From the NCBI GenBank assembly GCA_023145575.1, contig JAGLDN010000058.1, positions 1 to 13,436 of the forward strand: DNA of 13,436 nucleotides. Direction: 5' to 3'. Under the pieces are notes generated by a model. That model did no database searches. It saw only the letters and a list, made by a program, of their open reading frames with translations, and was not told where the DNA came from. The position numbers and the translations under genes were made by a program. This document shows positions 6,955 to 13,436 of this stretch, piece by piece (positions within the stretch are counted from its first letter, which is position 1; the number at the start of each line of letters is the position of its first letter). The DNA comes from Psychromonas sp. (GTDB lineage Bacteria > Pseudomonadota > Gammaproteobacteria > Enterobacterales > Psychromonadaceae).

Positions 6955-8814
6955 TCAATTAATTGCACACATAGCACAATATATATACTGCCCTTTAGGA
7001 TCGTTAAACCTTGAAATTATTGAAGATTGCTCATATAAACCACCAAGATGATTGACAAGCATTTCTATCATGCTTGAGGTATTACTGTGAGGCATGTATT
7101 TAGCTGTACTGGAAAAGAGTTCATTAAGTATTTGTTGATTTGTTGAAATTTTGGTCTTTATCTGAGTAACATCAAATTTATTATTAAGCTTCGCTAAATT
7201 ACCTGCTTTGTTGATTGCATCTGATAAATTACCAATCCTGTCAACTAAGCCTAATTCAACTGCATCTTTTCCCGTCCAAACTCGACCTTCTGCCACTTTC
7301 TGTACTTGCGATATTGACATATGACGCCCATCAGCCACCACTTGTAAAAAACGTTTATACCCCGCGTCGATGCCCATCTGTAGTATGTTAGATAACTCAG
7401 GATTAAGTGGACGTGTTAGGCTGAGCCCCGAAAGAGGCGAGGTTCCAACGCCATCATTATATATCCCAATTTTCTTTAATGCTTTGTCCACACTTGCATA
7501 CATTCCAAATATACCGATTGATCCCGTTAACGTGGTAGGACTTGCATATATATAATCAGCAGCCGAAGCAATCCAATAGCCTCCTGATGCCGCAAAGCCC
7601 CCCATAGAAACAACTACTTTTTTGTGTGCTGATTTGAGTGCTAATATTTGTTGGCGTATTTTTTCAGACGAAAATGCACTGCCTCCTGGTGAATTTATGC
7701 GTAAAACAACAGCTTTGATATTGGTATCTTCAAGCGCTTTTTGTAAAAGTGCGGACAGTGTCTCGCCGCCAATGATCCCAGGAGGCTGCTTCCCAGACAA
7801 AATTTCACCACTGGCATAGATCACTGCAACTTTGTTTTGATATTTTTTGTTAGCATAAAGCTTGGGCAAAGTTGAACGATAAGCATCATATGTCAATAGT
7901 GTGAATTTTTTACCTTTTTTAATAGCTTCCTTTTTTAAATGCGTAATGATTTTTAAACGAGAGTCTATTTCATCTATCAAACCAACTTGTTGCGCATAAA
8001 CCGCGCTATCTCCTTTTGCTTTTTTAAATGCAATTGATAATTGAAAAAGCGAGGGGGCGACCGCTGAACTGTTAATGTTACTTATGCTCGAACGCTGTGC
8101 AATGACGCTTGCAATGTAATTATCCCAAAGTTGATTTAGCCAGTGAGAATTTGCCATACGTGTTGCATGAGACATTGATTTTCTAGTATAAGGCTCCACA
8201 TAAGATTTATAGGTTCCAATTTTAAATATATGCGGAGTGATCAACAGCTTATCTAATAACTCTTTGAAATATAAGCGATAAACAGAATACCCTGGTAAAA
8301 AGACCATTCCCTGAGGGGCAATGTAAATTTTGTTTGCATAACTCGCTAATAGATACTGTATTTGTGAATAGTTATCTGATACGGCAATAACTTTTTTACC
8401 CGCTGCTTTAAATTTATTTAACGCATTACCGATATCTGCTATTTGATTTAAATTGGCGCGAGTTAAGTGACTTAAATCTAAAAGAATGGAATTGATCTTG
8501 TTATCGTGTGTTGCGTGAGTAATAACTTCTAATATTTCATCAATTTGATATTGATTTTGATTTTGATTTTTTTCGGATGATGTAGTGTTTAAATGATCTG
8601 ATAGCGCAGCAGATAGATCAAAAAGATGCTTTTGGTCAACAATTTCACCTGTGAAATTTAATTGTAACGTTGTATCTTTAGCAATTTTAATGGGCTTTTC
8701 ACTACCATAAAAGGCCATGACCAACACAATGATAATAATAAAAAAGAGGACATTCAACGTAAATAAACGGATAAAATTGATTGCTCTAAACATATTATTT
8801 AATACATCTTTCAT
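6955..8814 (-). CDS. sppA: Signal peptide peptidase SppA, 67K type
   Basis: An inner-membrane serine protease (S49 family) that degrades cleaved signal peptides. An N-terminal membrane anchor lies at about 19-36 (LNVLFFIIIIVLVMAF). Two tandem S49-like halves follow. The general-base Lys203 sits in GTYKSYVEPYTRKSMS and the nucleophile Ser410 in MGGFAASGGYW, close to the K209/S409 pair of the E. coli enzyme. NSPGGSA at 374-380 and the TGSIGIFG motif at 430-437 are also typical. The 619-residue length matches the long form. The C-terminus, NDPKGQYIYCAMCAIN, has the NDP and Cys-x-x-Cys ending seen in many relatives. The ATG is preceded by AAGGATG at 7 bases. A low-complexity Asn/Gln stretch (83-90) comes from a short hexanucleotide run. 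It appears to be a single-gene unit. Confidence is high. Confidence 0.95.
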   Translation of the reverse strand: MKDVLNNMFRAINFIRLFTLNVLFFIIIIVLVMAFYGSEKPIKIAKDTTLQLNFTGEIVDQKHLFDLSAALSDHLNTTSSEKNQNQNQYQIDEILEVITHATHDNKINSILLDLSHLTRANLNQIADIGNALNKFKAAGKKVIAVSDNYSQIQYLLASYANKIYIAPQGMVFLPGYSVYRLYFKELLDKLLITPHIFKIGTYKSYVEPYTRKSMSHATRMANSHWLNQLWDNYIASVIAQRSSISNINSSAVAPSLFQLSIAFKKAKGDSAVYAQQVGLIDEIDSRLKIITHLKKEAIKKGKKFTLLTYDAYRSTLPKLYANKKYQNKVAVIYASGEILSGKQPPGIIGGETLSALLQKALEDTNIKAVVLRINSPGGSAFSSEKIRQQILALKSAHKKVVVSMGGFAASGGYWIASAADYIYASPTTLTGSIGIFGMYASVDKALKKIGIYNDGVGTSPLSGLSLTRPLNPELSNILQMGIDAGYKRFLQVVADGRHMSISQVQKVAEGRVWTGKDAVELGLVDRIGNLSDAINKAGNLAKLNNKFDVTQIKTKISTNQQILNELFSSTAKYMPHSNTSSMIEMLVNHLGGLYEQSSIISRFNDPKGQYIYCAMCAIN

Positions 8815-8851
8815 TATACATCCTTGTCAATGCATTCCTTGAAAAAAACAC

Positions 8852-9055
8852 TATACCCTAGATACTTCAAATTGCAACACCCAGCATATATTCGATCTGA
8901 ACAGTTAGACGATCTTAAAAAATCTCACAATGTTAATATAAGACGTAAAATCATCAAGGTAAATTGGAGCAGATTCAACCCCCAAGTGCATAATCGTTTC
9001 GCCACTAGTGCTGGCATATGTTTCACCATCATTTCAAAGGGTATTTGGTATAAAA
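8852..9055 (+). repeat. ERIC-like intergenic element with imperfect terminal inverted repeats
   Basis: The segment begins TATACCCTAGATACTTCAA and ends GTATTTGGTATAA. The ends are imperfect inverted repeats (TATACC...ATAC against TATACCAAATAC with a two-base gap). TATACC is also how the other repeats of this window begin. The interior does not match the other copies. It carries an 86-codon open frame on the plus strand, starting inside the sppA leader, with no good ribosome-binding site and no recognisable domain; I treat it as chance. It accounts for most of the sppA upstream spacer. Confidence 0.4.
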
Positions 9056-9211
9056 GGTTAACATCGCAGGTATTTCGATTTTAAGATGATCAGATACGGA
9101 CTTTATTATTTTTATGTCAATTTTAGATTGAGCATTAGCCATTGTGAACTGTGTCACTTTAAAAAAACAACGTGCTTAGCCTATAACTTGTAACTTATAT
9201 ACCATTACAGA

Positions 9212-9285
9212 CACTGTTAAAATCATTGCTTATTTTAACATCTCCTGAATGAGAGATTGTTCTTTTCATATCTTTAAAAACAGTG
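9212..9285. repeat. Nested inverted repeats downstream of the small lipoprotein gene
   Basis: CACTGTT (9212-9218) is inverted as AACAGTG (9279-9285), and within it GTTAAAAT (9216-9223) is inverted as ATTTTAAC (9232-9239), giving competing hairpins. The block follows the lipoprotein stop by two bases on the minus strand. No long T-run follows, so it is not a typical intrinsic terminator, but it may protect or end that transcript. The rest of 9056-9287 shows nothing else. Confidence 0.4.
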
Positions 9286-9287
9286 GG

Positions 9288-9431
9288 TTAAACCATATAC
9301 TGTGCTTTTATAGTACTAAAATTTACAATTGAATTATGACTATCAACACCATGATCTGTCATTGCAAATAAACGATGACAACCTGCAATGAGTACCAGTG
9401 CAAATACTGCGATTACCTTACTGATGGTCAT
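9288..9431 (-). CDS. Very small lipoprotein, 47 residues, unknown function
   Basis: The frame reads MTISKVIAVFALVLIAGC followed by a short polar tail to residue 47. Lys5, a hydrophobic stretch 6-16 and LIAGC with Cys18 form a textbook lipobox, so signal peptidase II cleavage would leave a mature lipopeptide of about 30 residues. The tail (HRLFAMTDHGVD..., ending KAQYMV) has no domain I know. A G-run (GGGGGG, 9440-9445 on the complement) lies about 8 bases before the ATG and would serve as ribosome-binding site; it overlaps a palindrome (see 9442-9477). It sits between ppiD and sppA on the same strand, with its own spacers. Entericidin-like lipoproteins are of comparable size, but no specific similarity is visible. 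Lipoprotein nature is likely; function is unknown. Confidence 0.6.
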   Translation of the reverse strand: MTISKVIAVFALVLIAGCHRLFAMTDHGVDSHNSIVNFSTIKAQYMV

Positions 9432-9441
9432 ATTTTATACC

Positions 9442-9477
9442 CCCCAGATAATTATAAAATCATAAAATTATTTGGGG
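9442..9477 (-). promoter_or_regulatory. Palindrome overlapping the lipoprotein ribosome-binding site and a TATAAT
   Basis: CCCCAGATAATT (9442-9453) pairs with AATTATTTGGGG (9466-9477) across a 12-base loop, with one A-C mismatch in the minus-strand RNA. On that strand the CCCC lies upstream and pairs with part of the G-run that should act as ribosome-binding site. A perfect TATAAT lies on the minus strand at 9451-9456. If it is the -10 box, the palindrome would be an operator; if transcription starts farther upstream, it would be an RNA hairpin masking translation initiation. Confidence 0.45.
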
Positions 9478-9560
9478 CATAAATTAAGTTAAAGTAAAAA
9501 TAAGATCCGTAAATTATGGCGACTACACAAAAAAAAACACGTTTTTTTATTTTCTAAATT

Positions 9561-9585
9561 CAACAACAAAAAACTTTTGCCGTTG
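9561..9585 (-). terminator. Hairpin immediately after the ppiD stop, probable terminator
   Basis: Directly after the TAG of ppiD the transcript reads CAACGGCAAAA, a 3-base loop (GTT), then TTTTGTTGTTG, an 11-pair stem with two G-U wobbles. A U-run of nine (9529-9537) follows some 23 bases later, itself preceded by an A-run that could form a weak second stem. The position suggests transcript termination or 3' protection; the late U-run makes it atypical. Confidence 0.42.
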
Positions 9586-11475
9586 CTATTTCTGAACCGT
9601 ATATTTTATGTGAGCATTAGCCATCAACAAATTTATAAAATCTTCGTATGTTGCTTCTGACGATAAAGTAAGCAATACCCTTTCAGCTTGAGACATTAAT
9701 GTCCCATTACCTTTTGTCTCCATCACTTTTTGTAATTTAATCACAGTAAAATTACCCATATCTGTTTGAACCCAAGCATACACTGGCTTTTCACCTGTCG
9801 GCTTGGTCATTTGAAATGTTTTCTGAATGACTTGATGATTTTGATCTTGCATAAACCGCTTGAAAATACGAGAAGATGAAAATTTTAATTGTTTTTGAGC
9901 AAGTTCATTAGTTATCGATTTGCCACTATTTAATTTACTCATCAATTGATCCACGAAAGCTTTTCCTTTCACCTGTGATTGCTTTTGCTGTAATTGAGCG
10001 CTGATCACAGAAGACACATCACTTAAAGGTAATGTTTCTCTGGGTTTATATTTATTTATTCGTACAACAATCGCTTTATTATGACCAAGTTCAAGCACAT
10101 CAGAATTCATCTTTTGCACTCTAAAATGGGGATCAAATACAAGTTTTAGAACCGCTTTATTTGCTAGAACACCAGAGGCATTATGTTTAGTGAAAAATTT
10201 AGAATGTTGCACTTGCGCATTGATCGCTCGAGCGGATTCATCAAGACTATCAGGAGATTCAAAAGCAACATTACTTAATTTTTGCTGTAAATCATAAAAA
10301 GTGTTAATGCTTTTATCCTTTTTAATGCCCTCTATGATCTCTGATTTAACTTGTGCAATCGGCTGTGTTTTTTCTTTTTGAATGCCTATTAATTTAATAA
10401 TATGGTATCCAAACTTTGATTTCACAATACCTGATAATGGCGATACTTTCGTTAGTAAAAATGCAGCTTTCTCAAACGAGGGATCCATCACTCCTTTTGA
10501 GAACCAATTCATTACACCGTTATTTCTAGCAGAGAAAGTATCGTTTGACTTTTCTTTTGCAAGTTGTCCAAAATTCGCACCATTTTTTAGTTGATTAAGA
10601 ATGTCAACCGCCTTCTGTTTTGATATTTCGCTATTACCTTTTATTAAAATTTGGGCAACTTTGCGACGCTCGGCAACTTGATAATTCCCAATATGCGCAT
10701 CATAATATTTTTGTATGCTCTTTTCACTAATTTTCTTCTTGTTATTGTCAAGCGTAGCACTATCTAACACAAGATAATTCACACTCACTTGTGGGTCAGA
10801 TTGAAATTGTGATTTGTTTTTTTCATAATAAGCTTTAATTGCTTGATCCGACACCTTTGTCGTTTTGAAAGCTCTTAAATTAATATTCAAAATACTCGCT
10901 TGGCGTGTTTCAGCTTGTAATCTGCTTGCGTTATCGATTTCTGGATCAGTAACAAACTCACTATCCGAGAGAATTTGTAAAAATTGACGCCGAACAAGAT
11001 CATGCTTTAAACTTTGCGCAAATCGATCTGGCGTGTAATTAGAGCGATGCAATAATGCAAGATAGCGTGCATTGTTAAATTTACCAGCCACTTGAAAATC
11101 TTTCATCGAACGAATTTCATTTTTAATTTCAGAGTCTGTTACTACAAGCCCCATCTCTACAATTGCTTGAGAAAGAAGGGTGTCAGAAATAAGATTCTGC
11201 ATTACTTCTGATCGAAGTTGTTTAGAGAAATTAGGATTAGAAGAAAGTAGTTCAAATTGATCAGCATATTGCTTTTGTAATCTCGTGCGTTCATTTCTAT
11301 AGGCTTGATCAAAACTTTTTTTAGAAATTTCAGTACCATTTACAGTCACGGCAGCAGGATCACCTCTATGTATTAAAAATCCACCGCCTCCCGCAAGCGC
11401 AAAAGATAAAATAATAACAAACAAAACAATTTTTATACCCACGCCCTTGAAGTTTACGCGCATTCCATTTAACAT
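9586..11475 (-). CDS. ppiD: Periplasmic chaperone PpiD (SurA-like N domain, parvulin domain)
   Basis: An inner-membrane-anchored periplasmic folding factor working near the Sec translocon on newly exported proteins. A short cytoplasmic start and membrane anchor (about 15-36) are followed by a SurA/trigger-factor-like chaperone region (about 40-200: AVTVNGTEISKKSF, FQVAGKFNNARY), a parvulin domain at about 270-365, and a second parvulin-like C-terminal part. The length of 629 is that of E. coli PpiD, and the order of motifs matches it. The parvulin core keeps FGYHIIKL, but the usual HILI His is Gln (VAQILI, Gln275), so isomerase activity is doubtful, as for the E. coli protein. Start: ATG at 11475 with GAAG upstream; ATG at codon 5 is an alternative. 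hupB, often the upstream neighbour, is absent here. Identity is secure. Confidence 0.93.
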   Translation of the reverse strand: MLNGMRVNFKGVGIKIVLFVIILSFALAGGGGFLIHRGDPAAVTVNGTEISKKSFDQAYRNERTRLQKQYADQFELLSSNPNFSKQLRSEVMQNLISDTLLSQAIVEMGLVVTDSEIKNEIRSMKDFQVAGKFNNARYLALLHRSNYTPDRFAQSLKHDLVRRQFLQILSDSEFVTDPEIDNASRLQAETRQASILNINLRAFKTTKVSDQAIKAYYEKNKSQFQSDPQVSVNYLVLDSATLDNNKKKISEKSIQKYYDAHIGNYQVAERRKVAQILIKGNSEISKQKAVDILNQLKNGANFGQLAKEKSNDTFSARNNGVMNWFSKGVMDPSFEKAAFLLTKVSPLSGIVKSKFGYHIIKLIGIQKEKTQPIAQVKSEIIEGIKKDKSINTFYDLQQKLSNVAFESPDSLDESARAINAQVQHSKFFTKHNASGVLANKAVLKLVFDPHFRVQKMNSDVLELGHNKAIVVRINKYKPRETLPLSDVSSVISAQLQQKQSQVKGKAFVDQLMSKLNSGKSITNELAQKQLKFSSSRIFKRFMQDQNHQVIQKTFQMTKPTGEKPVYAWVQTDMGNFTVIKLQKVMETKGNGTLMSQAERVLLTLSSEATYEDFINLLMANAHIKYTVQK

Positions 11476-11511
11476 ATATATCTTCTTTTTTATATTGTAT
11501 AAAACAAAAAG

Positions 11512-11527
11512 CGTATCAATTGATACG
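11512..11527 (-). promoter_or_regulatory. Perfect 16-bp palindrome upstream of ppiD
   Basis: CGTATCAATTGATACG is self-complementary and lies 37 bases before the ppiD ATG. On the minus strand it contains TTGATA, a possible -35 box, and AT-rich TACAAT/TATAAA follow at imperfect spacing, so it could be an operator over the ppiD promoter. It is also followed on the minus strand by CTTTTTGTTTT, so it can act as an intrinsic terminator or attenuator for transcription arriving from the right. Confidence 0.4.
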
Positions 11528-11675
11528 TTCTAATTACCTAATCATTCCCATTACAATAAATAGTTTAACCTGTTTATTATTTAAAATGAATAATCTATTC
11601 TTTCAACGTTTTGTAAAGTGTAAAGATAACAAACATCTACCGCCATATGTCCTCTAACATGCATTATAAAGCAGA

Positions 11676-11840
11676 TCGATACCCATGTTACATAAAGATA
11701 CAATGCCAACCTTTAGCCTAGATATCAGATCAGGACAGAACATTATACAGTTTTCTTTTTTTGAATGTTGAGCGCAGTGCAGCATTCTTTTTATAAAAAA
11801 TGAGCCTTGCACCGCAGCGCTTATCTACTATTACTACAAC
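11676..11840 (+). repeat. Diverged copy of repeat family 1
   Basis: The segment opens GATACCCATGTTAC and then shows CTTTAGCCTAGA, ATATCAGATCAGGAC, GAATGTT and GCGCAG in the order of the 144-base repeat, with an insertion-rich tail ending GCACCGCAGCGCTTAT. Boundaries are approximate. A block related to family 2 (ACGACACGTTAAG, GATTAACGTAGTTAATTA, GGCAATTTTA) follows at about 11876-11960, so the two families again occur side by side. Confidence 0.5.
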
Positions 11841-12092
11841 AACAATCTAGGGCGTCATATAATTTTTACTTAGAACGACACGTTAAGCATTAAAATCTTT
11901 AATTTAATTAAACTTTAAATGATTAACGTAGTTAATTATCGAAAAGGCAATTTTAGGTCGAGTCGCTCAATAAAATGTGTCTTGCTGATTTTCACCAATA
12001 CGACACATGAGAATAAAACAAGATATAACATTTTGAGGTAAAAAAACTATCTACTATTACAAATATCCTCAAATCAGAGCAGATTTAACACC

Positions 12093-12139
12093 AAGATCAT
12101 CATAGTAACGCTGATGATCTTAGCATATATTTTTTTATT
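12093..12139 (+). terminator. Plus-strand intrinsic terminator-like hairpin without a gene
   Basis: AAGATCATCA (12093-12102) pairs perfectly with TGATGATCTT (12112-12121) over a 9-base loop, followed by AGCATATAT and TTTTTTATTATTT on the plus strand. The reverse orientation has no U-run. No coding gene precedes it on the plus strand; the nearest upstream sequence is repeat debris. It may end a small RNA or a lost gene. A weak TTGAGG / TATTAC pair with 16-base spacing lies about 30-60 bases before the hairpin. Confidence 0.45.
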
Positions 12140-12429
12140 ATTTCAAACAGAATGATAAAAAATAACACTTTTATTAGGAGATTATACCATAGAATTAAAT
12201 TGGACTTAACCGCTTTATCATTGAGCAATTTAAACTTGCTTCATAGCACTTTGATTTAGAGCGAAAAGTTGTTATCTTAGTGCTTGTAGTGCTTGAATCA
12301 GTCGTTTTTGCTCTCTCATTATTAACACATCTTGTCAGATGGAAAGTAATGAAAACACACTCAACTGGCTACTTTTACAACTAACAACTCATTGAATCGA
12401 TACACCTGAGCATTGAATATCAGGATGTT

Positions 12430-12761
12430 TATACCCATGTTATTTCAAGGTGTTTTGTCAGGCATTAGCGCGGAGATCAGGTCAAGGCACAACATGTCAC
12501 TTATCAACAATTAGCGTTGCGAATCGTTTGTCAGTATATACTCATGTTACTCCATTTTTGAGTATTTTAACGTGTGGCTGGCTTGTTTCATAATAAGCCG
12601 ACCACGCTACTCGCCAAGCAAGGCAACTTATTACCAATCAACAAAATTAAAAATTTCGACTTAAAACGACTCGTTAATAATTAAAGTCTTTGTTGGGGAA
12701 TTTTATGTCGAGTAGCTTGGCACAATTTACCAATCTAACGTTGCATTTCGAACTCGCATAG
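12430..12761 (+). repeat. Tandem repeat unit A (families 1 and 2 joined)
   Basis: The left half is family-1-like: TATACCCATGTTATTTCAAG, GCGCGGAGATCAGGTCAAGG, CAACAATTAGCG. The right half is family 2: GGCTTG...AAGCCGACC, AATTTCGACTTAAAACGACT, AAAGTCTTTG, ATTTTATGTCGAGTAGCTTGG. Bases 12589-12690 match unit B at 12936-13037 with about four mismatches. Compared with B and with the inverted copy at 6461-6544, unit A lacks about 40 bases around the GATTAACGTAGTTAATC palindrome. Confidence 0.75.
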
Positions 12762-13135
12762 GTATATACTTCAAGGTGTGATGTTCACCATTAGCTCGGA
12801 AGTCAGGTCAAGGCGCAACATGTCACCTATCAACAATTAGCGCTGCAAATCGTTTGTCGGTATAATTAACAAAAAATGCTAATTATCGATTGGTTACTCA
12901 TTTTTTGATTGTTGTAACGTGGATTGGATTGGCTTCATAATAAGCCGACCATGCTACTCGCCAGGCAAGGCAACTTATTACCAATCAACAAAATTAAAAA
13001 TTTCGACTTAAAACGACTCGTTAAGAAATAAAGTCTTTATTATAATTCGACCTTTGGTGATTAGCAAAGTTAATCTCCACTAGCTCCACTAGAGCTATTT
13101 TATGCCGAGTATCTTGGAACAATTTGTCGATCTGT
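12762..13135 (+). repeat. Tandem repeat unit B (families 1 and 2 joined)
   Basis: The second unit lies in the same orientation with an offset of 326 bases in the left half and 347 in the right half. It keeps the palindromic block GATTAGCAAAGTTAATC missing from unit A, and has an insertion with AATTAACAAAAAATGCTAATT before the shared GGCTTCATAATAAGCC hairpin (5-base stem, 12931-12946). The unit ends in GAGTATCTTGGAACAATTTG. Confidence 0.75.
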
Positions 13136-13260
13136 CGATGCCTCTCATCTTCACCTTTAAATTGCGAGGTTATTTGCGAAACAGAGCTAACAACAAGATC
13201 AACTTAGACTAAAATACCAAAACAAAGCGATGGTCTAATAACAAATTGATATAACATTTA

Positions 13261-13404
13261 TATACCCGTTATACTTCATTATGCTTGGTCAGACTTTAGC
13301 TCGGACATCATATCAAGGCATAATATTAGGTAATTGCAGTCACTTTTCGAATATTATAAAGCAGAGCTGGTGTTTGAGCTAAAGCCACGTAGAGCAAAGA
13401 AACT
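13261..13404 (+). repeat. 144-bp structured repeat (family 1), right-hand copy
   Basis: This is an ungapped match to 6804-6947 in the same orientation. Both stem arms, CTTTAGCTCGGACA (13294-13307) and TGTTTGAGCTAAAG (13371-13384), are unchanged, while the eight substitutions fall outside them. That pattern suggests either recent copying or retained structure. After 13404 the sequence switches to TTGTAACAATTAGCG, shared with the tandem units. Confidence 0.85.
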
Positions 13405-13436
13405 TGTAACAATTAGCGTTGTTATAAAATTTCGAC

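Larger units (their letters stand above)
11528..13436. other. 1.9-kb gene-free, repeat-rich region
   Basis: No open frame of believable length, no tRNA and no rRNA are recognisable here. Stops are frequent in all frames. The region holds diverged copies of both repeat families (about 11676-11840 and 11880-11960), a plus-strand terminator-like hairpin (12093-12139), a tandem duplication (12430-13135) and a well-preserved 144-base repeat (13261-13404). The stretch 12140-12430 shows nothing I can name. The window ends in AAATTTCGAC, a string also present inside the tandem units, so repeats probably continue beyond it. Confidence 0.7.

Noticed and set aside
8824..9084. 86-codon plus-strand open frame upstream of sppA
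   Set aside because: It starts inside the sppA leader on the opposite strand, lies mostly in a repeat-like element, and has no good ribosome-binding site or recognisable motif.
9529..9548. A-run/T-run hairpin as a strong terminator
   Set aside because: The stem would be only A-U pairs around a CGUG loop; it is mentioned only as an auxiliary to the hairpin at 9561-9585.
12430..13404. CRISPR array
   Set aside because: The repeats are hundreds of bases long, few and unevenly spaced, with no short direct repeat/spacer pattern and no cas genes.
11530..13436. Insertion sequence with transposase
   Set aside because: No frame of transposase length or motif is present; the copies are short and structured, so at most non-autonomous elements.

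Overview
This AT-rich window (GC in the mid-30s by eye) looks like a gammaproteobacterial chromosome segment. The evidence is a full-length 67K-type SppA, a PpiD-type periplasmic chaperone and a type I secretion adhesin locus, separated by intergenic DNA full of short dispersed repeats. I cannot name the genus. Every gene I can support lies on the minus strand.

Positions 1-6155 hold a compact four-gene type I secretion operon, read right to left. It encodes an ABC transporter subunit with a wrecked nucleotide-binding domain (4503-6155), a second ABC subunit with an intact Walker A but unusual other motifs (2469-4502), an HlyD-type membrane fusion protein (1118-2443), and the start of a probably very large surface adhesin with Ig-like repeats (1113 leftward, running off the window). 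Gene spacings are 0, 25 and 4 bases. Two ABC proteins plus one fusion protein recall the atypical RtxB/RtxD/RtxE arrangement. The adhesin is the likely cargo. No TolC-like outer-membrane gene is in view.

Positions 6156-6954 are non-coding and made of repeat copies, with a possible 5' scrap of a lost gene. SppA (6955-8814) follows with both catalytic residues present. Next come a repeat-like spacer, a 47-residue lipoprotein gene (9288-9431) behind a palindrome that can pair with its ribosome-binding site, and ppiD (9586-11475) with a hairpin directly after its stop.

Positions 11476-13436 (nearly 2 kb) contain no gene I can support. They carry a 16-base palindrome just upstream of ppiD, a plus-strand terminator-like hairpin without an obvious gene, a tandem duplication of a roughly 350-base repeat, and a near-identical copy of the 144-base repeat found next to sppA. 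The hupB gene often found upstream of ppiD is not present.

The most interesting items are the doubly degenerate heterodimeric ABC exporter dedicated to an adhesin, the palindrome-controlled mini-lipoprotein, and the two structured repeat families that fill the spacers.
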